Origin: Spirochaetota bacterium
Lineage (GTDB): Bacteria > Spirochaetota > UBA4802 > UBA5550
Length of the DNA stretch: 39,266 nucleotides
Direction: 5' to 3'
NCBI GenBank assembly: GCA_025457915.1
Contig: JALOTL010000032.1
Span: forward strand, 1-39,266
The notes beneath the pieces were generated by a model. It worked only from the letters and a program-made list of their open reading frames with translations. It was not told where the DNA came from and ran no database searches. The position numbers and the translations under genes were made by a program. Within the stretch, counting starts at the first letter, position 1, and every line of letters begins with the position of its first letter. Below, in pieces: positions 1 through 6,510 of this stretch.

Positions 1-1
1 C

Positions 2-368
2 GCGATATTCAACGCCGTCGGACGTCCGCTCTTCGGCGACCTGACCGACAAGATCACACCGAAATGGGCGGGCGTTTTGAAGCCTGGTCCTTTACGTGGT
101 CGTCTTCGCGGGATTCCGGCTCTGCCTCGGCGGACGGCTGGCGAAAGCTCCAACCGCCACCGCGACATTTTTCGGCATGAAGAACTACGCAAGGAATTAC
201 GGTCTCGTGTTTTTCGCGTACGGCATCGGCGCCATGCCGGGTAGGTTTATATCCGGACAGGCGAAGGACGTTTTCGGTTCCTTCAAGTTCGCGTTCTATC
301 CGACCGCGGGACTGGCAGTACTGGGACTGCTTCTCGCGATTGTGCTTGTTAAGCCGCCAAAGAAATAA
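2..368 (+). pseudogene. C-terminal part of an MFS transporter (oxalate/formate antiporter-like), frameshifted
   Basis: The window opens inside a major facilitator superfamily gene. Bases 2-80 read in one frame as NAVGRPLFGDLTDK and flanking residues, a typical cytoplasmic-loop signature of the family. From about 81 the homology continues in the next frame, through a segment containing NYGLVFFAYGIGA, to a lysine-rich end at 368. That second part resembles the last helices of the OFA (oxalate/formate antiporter) group. Removing one A of the AA at 80-81 joins the frames into a continuous hydrophobic helix (GVLSLVLYVVVF). Upstream of this point the second frame has a TGA at 78-80, so no uninterrupted protein is possible as written. 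The gene is either newly inactivated or carries a sequencing error. The substrate cannot be inferred from this fragment. Confidence 0.7.
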
Positions 369-384
369 CTTCTGCTTGCATGAT

Positions 385-421
385 AAAGGAAACGGCCGGG
401 TTTTTCCCGGCCGTTTCCTTT
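385..421. terminator. Intrinsic terminator after the MFS gene
   Basis: A perfect 16-bp inverted repeat (arms 385-400 and 406-421) surrounds a TTTTT loop. The GC-rich core is CGGCCGGG, and the arms end in AAAGG/CCTTT. It lies 16 bases after the stop codon. It could also act on leftward transcripts reaching it from the radical SAM gene. Confidence 0.85.
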
Positions 422-565
422 ATTGCCTGATAGCGTTTGATTTGCTGCTCAGAAATGGAAAATTAATCAGGGCATGACCTTCATGCCCTTCTGGAAAATC
501 AGAATTGAGATGATGATTATATTTGCCGGTATGCCGTCTGCCATGGCCTGGAGACGTTTCCGCGA

Positions 566-1444
566 TTATAGTCCCCTCATGTTCTCGCCGCGCAGGAGGG
601 CGGGGTCCCTTTCAGAGAGCACCAGGTCGATCGTTTCGATCATTTTCTTTTTGTCCTGCTGCAGTTTTCCCGTGATGGGGAGATAGTTTGAGGCGTGCGT
701 TCCCACGAACTTGATCCCGTCCGATGTAATTCCCTCGAGCATGAGCTTCATCTCCTCCAGGGTCCCGAAAGGGTCCGGGAGAGCGAATTTCCCTGAAACG
801 ATATCGCGGTAAAGGGGCGTGCCCGGCACAGGGGTCACGGTGAGCGCGGCGAGATAATGCGGCTTCATCTCGTCGCATATCCTGGCGGTCTCCAGCGCGT
901 GCCTTTCTGAATCCCCGCCGGTCCCGGCTATCCCGAGAAGGACCATGACGGAGAGGTTCATGCCGGAGCCGATCAGGCGCAGGCCGGCTTCGAGCATCAT
1001 CTGGCGGTCGACGCCCTTTCTTATTTTTTCGAGGACCTCTCCGCTGCCGGATTCAACCCCCAGGTATGCCTTGACGAGTCCCGCCTCCCTGAGTTCCCTG
1101 AGCTCGCCGGGCGTTTTCGAGAGGGTGCTCGCCGGGCCGACGTAGCTTGCCACGTGCCTTAACCGCGGGAAGGCCTTTTTAAGCTCAGAGAGGATCTCCA
1201 GCAGGGTCCCGGTGTCGATGGCAATGGCGTCGCCGTCGCATAGAAAGACCTTTTCAACGCCGGGGAAGGCATCAGCCGCCATGCTGATGTCCTGCTTTAT
1301 CTCGTCAAGTCCGCGCACGCGGTACTTTTTGTCCCTGTACATGCCGCAGAAGGTGCACGAGTTGTGGGAACAACCTATCGTGCACTGCAGAATATAACTC
1401 GAGGCCTCGCTGAAAGGCCGGAATATGTTTCCTTCATATCTCAT
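566..1444 (-). CDS. Radical SAM protein (Elp3/YgiQ-like superfamily), 292 aa
   Basis: This is a radical S-adenosylmethionine enzyme. Close to the N-terminus it carries the cluster motif GCSHNSCTFCGMY, a CX4CX2C arrangement with C25, C30 and C33 as likely ligands of the 4Fe-4S cluster. A further cysteine (C21) sits four residues earlier. Later segments fit the TIM-barrel core, such as the GVESGSGEVLEKIRKG block typical of the Elp3/MiaB domain and PVPGTPLY near the end. The start at 1444 is preferred because GGGAG lies six bases upstream; an upstream in-frame extension to 1522 has no such site. No partner gene indicates the substrate. Proteins of this type are often annotated only as radical SAM, and the reaction is unknown. 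Confidence 0.85.
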   Translation of the reverse strand: MRYEGNIFRPFSEASSYILQCTIGCSHNSCTFCGMYRDKKYRVRGLDEIKQDISMAADAFPGVEKVFLCDGDAIAIDTGTLLEILSELKKAFPRLRHVASYVGPASTLSKTPGELRELREAGLVKAYLGVESGSGEVLEKIRKGVDRQMMLEAGLRLIGSGMNLSVMVLLGIAGTGGDSERHALETARICDEMKPHYLAALTVTPVPGTPLYRDIVSGKFALPDPFGTLEEMKLMLEGITSDGIKFVGTHASNYLPITGKLQQDKKKMIETIDLVLSERDPALLRGENMRGL

Positions 1445-1528
1445 AAAATGCTCCCGCCGGACAGACATCAAGGATGGACAGGCTGCCGCACGTGTCAAAC
1501 CAATATTCCGGAAAGGCGGCAAATATTC

Positions 1529-1557
1529 TTGACCTTGACGCGCCCGGTTATTATATT
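1529..1557 (+). promoter_or_regulatory. Predicted sigma-70 promoter of the ArfA-like gene
   Basis: TTGACC (1529-1534) and TATATT (1552-1557) are separated by 17 bases. This predicts a start near 1564 and a leader of about 38 bases before the ATG at 1602. The site lies in the divergent spacer with the radical SAM gene. Confidence 0.55.
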
Positions 1558-1601
1558 AATCAGCGGCACGGGAAACAAATTTACCCGCGGGGAGGAAGCC
1601 C

Positions 1602-1811
1602 ATGGCATCGAAAAAAACCGTCAGGGACGTGCTCCTGACAATAAGGCGCGGCATCAGGCTGAAGACAAAACCGCCTAAAACCGAAACGCCGAAAAGCGTT
1701 TACAACAGGAAGATCAAGCACAGAAGGAGGCCGGAAGACCTCCTTTTTTTTATACCTCCTTTTTTTTATGTATTTTTTACGCGGTTAGTTTCAGGAATCG
1801 GATTGCATTAA
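1602..1811 (+). CDS. Putative ArfA/BrfA-like alternative ribosome-rescue factor with an in-frame terminator
   Basis: This is a very basic small protein (69 codons to the first stop). ATG at 1602 follows a strong GGGGAGGA site. The first ~46 residues are rich in Lys and Arg and include PKSVYNRKIKHRRR. This resembles the C-terminal basic stretch of ArfA (KGSYMRKGKHGNR), with the shared pattern K-x-x-Y-x-R-K-x-K-H-x-x-R. An intrinsic terminator (1724-1752) lies inside the reading frame with no stop codon before it. The terminated mRNA would therefore encode about 50 residues and no stop. The codons beyond it give a hydrophobic Phe/Pro/Leu tail, as in full-length ArfA. In ArfA and BrfA such non-stop messages make synthesis depend on failure of trans-translation. 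The function is inferred from the motif and the gene layout. The alternative is an unrelated small basic protein. Confidence 0.55.
   Translation: MASKKTVRDVLLTIRRGIRLKTKPPKTETPKSVYNRKIKHRRRPEDLLFFIPPFFYVFFTRLVSGIGLH
1724..1752 (+). terminator. Intrinsic terminator inside the ArfA-like reading frame
   Basis: The stem AAGGAGG (1724-1730) / CCTCCTT (1739-1745) has an 8-base loop. It runs straight into nine T residues (1744-1752). A second CCTCC followed by eight T lies at 1756-1768 and could pair with the same left arm. The first in-frame stop is at 1809-1811, 57 bases beyond the T-tract. Confidence 0.75.
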
Positions 1812-1840
1812 ATATTACGGTAAAGAAAGATTGCATTAAA
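1801..1840 (+). repeat. Short direct repeat GATTGCATTAAA
   Basis: The 12-base sequence occurs at 1801-1812 and again at 1829-1840, 28 bases apart. It lies between the end of the ArfA-like frame and the methyltransferase start. It may be a regulator site or a chance duplication. Confidence 0.3.
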
Positions 1841-1852
1841 AGGGGATTAAGC

Positions 1853-2464
1853 ATGGGAATCTGGAATAGAATTGCGGCTCAATTCGGCAGGCCAGAGGGA
1901 ATTCTCGGCGGGATTGCCGGAAGGATAATGGCGTCCAGGAAATCAAATATTGAAAGGATCGACTGGGCGGTGGGCATCCTCGGCCCGGGGCCGGACAGCC
2001 GCGTGCTTGAAACGGGATTCGGCCCGGGTGTCGCGATAGAGCGCATGAGCGGGACGGTGCCGCGGGGCTTCATCTGCGGCATCGATCATTCAGGGGTTAT
2101 GGTCAGGCAGGCGACAAAGAGGAACCGCACGGCCGTCGAATCCGGAAGGGTGAGGCTGGTCCTGGGACCGGTATCCGACATGCCTGATTTCGACGAGCCC
2201 TTCGACAGGGTACTGGACATAAATTCGTTCCAGTTCTGGGAGGACCCGGTCAGGGACCTGTGCAGGATAAGAAGGGTAATGACGAAGGGAGGGCTGATAG
2301 CGCTGGTCCACCAGCCCAGGAAACCGGGCGCCACTGATGAAGACGCCGCAGCCGCCGGAATGGAATTTTCCAGGATGCTGGAGGAGGCCGGTTTCAGGGA
2401 CGTCGGCGTTCATTTCAGGAACATGAAGCCCGTCTCCGCGGTCTGCGTAACGGGTAAAAATTGA
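1853..2464 (+). CDS. Class I SAM-dependent methyltransferase, 203 aa
   Basis: The protein has the Rossmann-type SAM-binding motif I as VLETGFGPG at about residues 49-57. An acidic motif II follows (CGIDHSGVM), then a motif-IV-like segment, FDRVLDINSFQFW. In common methyltransferases that segment carries the residues facing the substrate. About 200 residues is normal for a small-molecule methyltransferase of the UbiE/Methyltransf_11 type. ATG 1853 is preceded by AGGGGAT. It follows the ArfA-like terminator, so it probably has its own promoter in the AT-rich spacer 1770-1850, although no good consensus was found. It converges with the aldehyde oxidoreductase gene, with 7 bases between their ends. 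Substrate unknown. Confidence 0.8.
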   Translation: MGIWNRIAAQFGRPEGILGGIAGRIMASRKSNIERIDWAVGILGPGPDSRVLETGFGPGVAIERMSGTVPRGFICGIDHSGVMVRQATKRNRTAVESGRVRLVLGPVSDMPDFDEPFDRVLDINSFQFWEDPVRDLCRIRRVMTKGGLIALVHQPRKPGATDEDAAAAGMEFSRMLEEAGFRDVGVHFRNMKPVSAVCVTGKN

Positions 2465-2471
2465 CCCGGGT

Positions 2472-4346
2472 TCAGAATTCCCTTAGGGACTCGTGCGTTC
2501 CCTTGTGGACCTCGTACCAGAAATTCAGCGCGGCCTCCTTCTTGTCCTTTTCGAAGGCATCGATCCAGGACGCGAGCTCCGGGGAACCGTCGTTGTCCAC
2601 GGTCCTCCTCCTCTTGAGGAAGGAATGCACGTAGTCGAAGTTCCGTTCCGATTCCCAGAATACCGACGAGTTCCTGCTGTTTATCCTGCTGGCGGTCATG
2701 TCCGTGCACGCGGAGAACCCGTCCTTCATGCCGAAAAGCTTTGAAACGATTTCCGGCAGCATCTCCTCGGCCCAGCCCCTGTGGAACCTGCACAGCCCCA
2801 GGTTGTCCATTACCAGCTCCTTCCTGAGCCTCTCCGCGTTTTTCCTGCCGAGCTCCCTCGGCGGAATGAATTCCGCTCCGTAGTTCATGTAATACTTTCC
2901 CGCGATGGGCATGGGGGAAAGCACCCCGGGGGTCCAGTACTGGTTGGGCACCATCCATCCCCTGCGGGCGTTCGAGTTGAAAACGAAGGAGTCCAGTATC
3001 CTCCTGTCCTTTTCCCTGGCGAGCCTCCGCGCGAGCTTCCTGGCCCCCTCGTCCAGGTTCAGCACGCCCCGGCCGTTTATGATGGAATCCAGGATCCCGG
3101 TCCCGATCTTCGCGTTTGTCATGGAATCGGTCTCCACGCTGAATTCTTTATGGGAGAACACCGGCTTTCCTTCCACTCCCAGGTCGGCCTCCGAGAGCAG
3201 GCCTTCGTGCAGGCACTCCATCAGCCAGGAGACGACGCCGCCGGCCGATATGGCGTCGAACCCGTACGTGTCCGCCCTGTGGTTGATCATCTCCGCGGCC
3301 CTCTGGTCGAATATCCCGCAAAGCGGTCCCATGGTCTGGTACGGCTCGTAGTCCTTCTTGAATTCGCCCGCCATCTTCTTGCACACGGCCGCGCACGGCT
3401 CGCCGCAGGTCTTCTGGCGGCGCGGCGCTATCGTTTCCTCGTTGAACTGCTTCAGGTAGTGGCCGACGATGAATTTTTCGTGTATGTCTATTCTCTCGGA
3501 CTCATCCATATAGATGCTTTTATAGTTGAAGGCCATCATCCTACCCGCCAGGGAAGCGAAGTTCACGCCGAACGTGCCGCCCGTGCTGAACTTCTCGTCG
3601 TACCTGTACTTGGTGGTCGCCTCCAGGTCCTTCGCCGCGAGCTTCTTGTCGTACCTGTCCTGGAACCAGGAGTCGGCAACGGTCCTGTCCCTGAAGTCCT
3701 CGTCGATGAATGTCCCGCCGTATATCACCGCGCAGATCCCGTGCTCCCTGAGCATCTTCGTTCCAAGGCCGCCCCTCCCGGCCCAGGTGTCGACGTTGGA
3801 GAGCCTGCCTTCCGTCAGGTGCACGGACCCGATCGCGCCGAAATCCGTAGATAGAGAGGCCTGTCCAACGGCCAGGACCCTGGGACTGTCCGCGTAGTCG
3901 CCGGAGAAAGTACCGTAGACGTGATCGATCATCGAATAGAAACCGCCCCTTCCTCCCGACCAGATGCCGTTCATGTCGACCGGGACCATCCTTACCTCTA
4001 TCTCCTCCCCGTGGGACCTGTTGAGGCACAGGACTGAAGGCGAAGGAGATTTCCCCATGATGGAGAGCATGTTGATTCCCAGGTTGTCGAACACCAGGCC
4101 GGCGCCGCCCATCGACGATATGTAAAATCCGCCCCAGCATGGCGAGTAGCCGGTAAAGACAAGCCTGTTGGAGCCCGGTATGATAGAGCCGGCAAGGAGC
4201 CCTGTCCCGATGTTCAGGCTGCCGTACCTTCCGGAGAGGTGCAGGCCGAGGTCGACCGGGCCGAAAAAATCCCCCAGCCTGAACCTTTCCATTTTATAGT
4301 ATCCGGATGACGCATCCAGGAGCAGAACCTTCAGGTGAGTTTCCAT
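2472..4346 (-). CDS. Aldehyde ferredoxin oxidoreductase family protein, 624 aa
   Basis: This is a member of the AOR family, which uses a tungsten or molybdenum bis-pterin cofactor and one 4Fe-4S cluster to oxidise aldehydes to acids while reducing ferredoxin. Visible landmarks are WAGRGGLG (about 188-195, the pterin-binding signature), TCGEPCAAVC (313-322), GFDAISAGG (about 362-370) and DNLGLCRFH (514-522). The last contains the distal cluster cysteine, C519. The length matches the family. The proximal cysteines are spaced CX3CX3C instead of the common CX2CX3C. The gene is cytoplasmic, with no signal peptide. It is transcribed away from a ferredoxin-nitroreductase gene 133 bases off, which could share its electron supply. 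Whether this branch acts on aldehydes is not known. Confidence 0.88.
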   Translation of the reverse strand: METHLKVLLLDASSGYYKMERFRLGDFFGPVDLGLHLSGRYGSLNIGTGLLAGSIIPGSNRLVFTGYSPCWGGFYISSMGGAGLVFDNLGINMLSIMGKSPSPSVLCLNRSHGEEIEVRMVPVDMNGIWSGGRGGFYSMIDHVYGTFSGDYADSPRVLAVGQASLSTDFGAIGSVHLTEGRLSNVDTWAGRGGLGTKMLREHGICAVIYGGTFIDEDFRDRTVADSWFQDRYDKKLAAKDLEATTKYRYDEKFSTGGTFGVNFASLAGRMMAFNYKSIYMDESERIDIHEKFIVGHYLKQFNEETIAPRRQKTCGEPCAAVCKKMAGEFKKDYEPYQTMGPLCGIFDQRAAEMINHRADTYGFDAISAGGVVSWLMECLHEGLLSEADLGVEGKPVFSHKEFSVETDSMTNAKIGTGILDSIINGRGVLNLDEGARKLARRLAREKDRRILDSFVFNSNARRGWMVPNQYWTPGVLSPMPIAGKYYMNYGAEFIPPRELGRKNAERLRKELVMDNLGLCRFHRGWAEEMLPEIVSKLFGMKDGFSACTDMTASRINSRNSSVFWESERNFDYVHSFLKRRRTVDNDGSPELASWIDAFEKDKKEAALNFWYEVHKGTHESLREF

Positions 4347-4375
4347 TTTTACCGTCCTTATCGAGCACTGGTCCG

Positions 4376-4405
4376 AGTATACATCATTTTATGGACAGCA
4401 GTCAA
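4376..4405 (-). promoter_or_regulatory. Predicted sigma-70 promoter of the aldehyde oxidoreductase gene
   Basis: On the minus strand, TTGACT (complement of 4400-4405) and TATACT (complement of 4376-4381) are 18 bases apart. They lie about 30 bases upstream of the ATG at 4346. This is a close match to consensus. Confidence 0.65.
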
Positions 4406-4412
4406 TTATTTC

Positions 4413-4441
4413 TTGAAGAATAACGCGAAATGGCGTATTTA
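4413..4441 (+). promoter_or_regulatory. Predicted sigma-70 promoter of the ferredoxin-nitroreductase gene
   Basis: TTGAAG (4413-4418) and TATTTA (4436-4441) are 17 bases apart. The two -35 boxes of this divergent pair are only seven bases apart (4405 and 4413). A single regulator bound here could control both directions. Confidence 0.5.
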
Positions 4442-4479
4442 TTATTGTTGAGTCTGGATTTTAATATGGGAGGCGGAAT

Positions 4480-5388
4480 ATGGCTTTGAAGACCGGAAGG
4501 GCCGACGGAACGGCCGATGTGAGGATAGACCGGGACAGGTGCAACGCGTGCGGCCTCTGTCTTACCGTGTGCAAGGGCATGCCCCTGTACAGGGACGGGG
4601 ACGGGATAGGCATAGACCAGTCCAGGATTTTCGGCTGCATCGGCTGCGGCCAGTGCATGGCGGTCTGCCCCAGGGAATGCATTTACGTGACCGGACGGTC
4701 GCTGGCTCCCGGCGACATGGTCCCCATGCCGCCGAAGGAGAGAAGGGCCGGATACGATCAGCTCAGGAACCTGATGATCTCGAGGAGGAGCGTCCGGGAC
4801 TTCAGGGATGACGCGGTAGACAGGGGTCTGACGGAAAAGATCATAGCCGCCGCATCGACCTCGCCCATGGGCCTGCCGCCGTCCGACGTGGAGGTGCTGG
4901 TACTGGAGGGAAGGGACAGCGTGAGGGAATTCGCCGGCTGCGCGGTGGATTTCATGAGGAAAATAAAATGGCTGTTTTCTCCGGCAATGCTGCTGCTGAT
5001 GAGGCCTTTCATGAGCAGGGAGGATTATGATTCTTCCCGCACCTTCCTGCGGCCCGTTATCGATTTCATCACGGACAGGAGGAACAGCGGGGAGGACTGG
5101 CTACTGTACGGGGCGCCCCTTGCCATGTATTTCCATTCGTCCCCCTATTCTGACCCGGTCGACCCGGTCATTCCCGCGACCTACGCGATGCTCGCGGCCG
5201 AGTCGCTGGGCCTGGGGAGCTGCATGATAGGAACGATCGCGTTCATCGTCAAGTACAGCTCCCGGATGCGGAAGAAATACGGGATCCCGGGTAAAAACAG
5301 GCAGGGCGTCATGGTCATATTCGGGCATCCCAGGGTGAAATATAAAAGGGCAATAAAGAGGACATTCGCCAGGGTCGATTTCAGATAA
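4480..5388 (+). CDS. Ferredoxin-nitroreductase fusion protein, 302 aa
   Basis: The N-terminus is a two-cluster bacterial ferredoxin. The first motif is CNACGLCLTVC (C21, C24, C27, C31) and the second is CIGCGQCMAVCP (C53, C56, C59, C63). From about residue 100 the chain becomes a flavin nitroreductase fold, beginning with the family's SRRSVRDF signature. It ends with GLGSCMIGT and a C-terminal segment, GVMVIFGHP, that packs against FMN. Such fusions pass electrons from low-potential ferredoxin to FMN; the acceptor is unknown. ATG 4480 follows GGGAGG. It is divergently paired with the aldehyde ferredoxin oxidoreductase, so it may be an outlet for electrons released there (inference). Confidence 0.85.
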   Translation: MALKTGRADGTADVRIDRDRCNACGLCLTVCKGMPLYRDGDGIGIDQSRIFGCIGCGQCMAVCPRECIYVTGRSLAPGDMVPMPPKERRAGYDQLRNLMISRRSVRDFRDDAVDRGLTEKIIAAASTSPMGLPPSDVEVLVLEGRDSVREFAGCAVDFMRKIKWLFSPAMLLLMRPFMSREDYDSSRTFLRPVIDFITDRRNSGEDWLLYGAPLAMYFHSSPYSDPVDPVIPATYAMLAAESLGLGSCMIGTIAFIVKYSSRMRKKYGIPGKNRQGVMVIFGHPRVKYKRAIKRTFARVDFR

Positions 5389-5490
5389 AAGCGTTGAAAA
5401 AAAGCGGGGGCCTCATATTTTATCGCCTCGGATTGCAGATAATCTGTTTATGATGGCCGCGATTATTTACGCGCATTTCCCGGAGGATGA

Positions 5491-6453
5491 ATGGACAAAC
5501 AGAAAATGAAGACATCGGTCGCGGCGCTTTCTGTGACCTCGAATTCCGTGCTGGTCGCGCTGAAGCTGGTCATAGGCCTTTCCATAGGATCGGTTTCCGT
5601 GATCTCCGAGGCGATTCATTCCGGCGTTGACCTGGTGGCCGCGGTCATAGCGATGATGGCGGTCAGGAGGTCCGGCAAGCCCGCGGACGGGTCGCATTCC
5701 TACGGCCACGGGAAGATAGAGAACATAGCCGGGACGGTAGAGGCGATCCTGATTTTCCTGGCGGCGGCCTGGATAATATATGAATCTGTCCGCAAGATCA
5801 TCAGCCCGGAGCCCATGGAAGACGTGGGCTGGGGGGTCGCGGTCATGACCGGCTCCGCCGTCGCGAACTTTTTCGTTTCGAGGATGCTTTTCAAGGTCGG
5901 GGTAAAAACCGACTCAATCGCGCTCAAGGCGGACGGGATGCACCTCAGGACGGACGTCTATACGTCACTCGGCGTCATGGCGGGACTGCTGATTTACTGG
6001 CTCGTGAAGCTGTTGTTTCCGGGGACTGATATTCTATGGATCGACCCGGTGGCCGCGATCCTCGTGGCGGTGCTGATCATCAAGGCCGCGTACGAGCTGA
6101 CCAGGGAATCGGCGAAGGACCTGATAGACGCCAGGCTCCCGGAAGAGGAGGAGGCCCTTGTCGAAAAATACGTCCGCGAAAGGATCCCGGACGTATGCGG
6201 CTACCATCACCTCAGGACGAGGAAATCCGGGCCCTACAGGTTTTTCGAGTTCCACCTGATGGTGCCCGGGGGGCTCAGCGTGAAGGAGTCGCACGACATG
6301 GGGGATTCGATCGTCGCGAAGATCAAGAACCATTTTCCGGAAGCGAGGGTGGTGATACACGTGGAGCCATGCGAGCGTGTATGCGACGAGGATTGCGTCA
6401 GGGGATGCTTCATATTGACCGAGGACCAGCGCGAGGCGATTAAGCGCGCGTGA
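5491..6453 (+). CDS. Cation diffusion facilitator (Zn/Fe/Co efflux), 320 aa
   Basis: This inner-membrane cation/proton antiporter has about six transmembrane helices and a cytoplasmic C-terminal domain. Helix II carries HSGVD and the loop after it has SYGHGKIEN, both standard for the FieF/CzcD family. Helix V carries ALKADGMHLRTD, whose Asp and His residues, with those of helix II, form the transport metal site. The C-terminal domain has the usual ferredoxin-like metal-sensing fold. It ends in an unusual cysteine cluster (CERVCDEDCVRGC, last ~30 residues) that could bind metal. ATG 5491 is preceded by GGAGG. It sits in a single-gene unit ended by a strong terminator. The metal cannot be decided from sequence. 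Confidence 0.88.
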   Translation: MDKQKMKTSVAALSVTSNSVLVALKLVIGLSIGSVSVISEAIHSGVDLVAAVIAMMAVRRSGKPADGSHSYGHGKIENIAGTVEAILIFLAAAWIIYESVRKIISPEPMEDVGWGVAVMTGSAVANFFVSRMLFKVGVKTDSIALKADGMHLRTDVYTSLGVMAGLLIYWLVKLLFPGTDILWIDPVAAILVAVLIIKAAYELTRESAKDLIDARLPEEEEALVEKYVRERIPDVCGYHHLRTRKSGPYRFFEFHLMVPGGLSVKESHDMGDSIVAKIKNHFPEARVVIHVEPCERVCDEDCVRGCFILTEDQREAIKRA

Positions 6454-6459
6454 AATAAA

Positions 6460-6483
6460 AAACGGGCCGGTCAAGGCCCGTTT
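6460..6483. terminator. Bidirectional intrinsic terminator between convergent genes
   Basis: The stem AAACGGGCC (6460-6468) / GGCCCGTTT (6475-6483) has a six-base loop. It separates the efflux gene from the convergent lipoprotein gene and can serve both. Confidence 0.8.
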
Positions 6484-6510
6484 CATCATCAAGTCATCAC
6501 TATCAGCCGC

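Noticed and set aside
2781-3854. A 357-codon frame on the plus strand opposite the aldehyde oxidoreductase gene
   Set aside because: It is a mirror of the codon bias of the opposite gene; it is rich in Pro, Val, His and Arg, with no motif.
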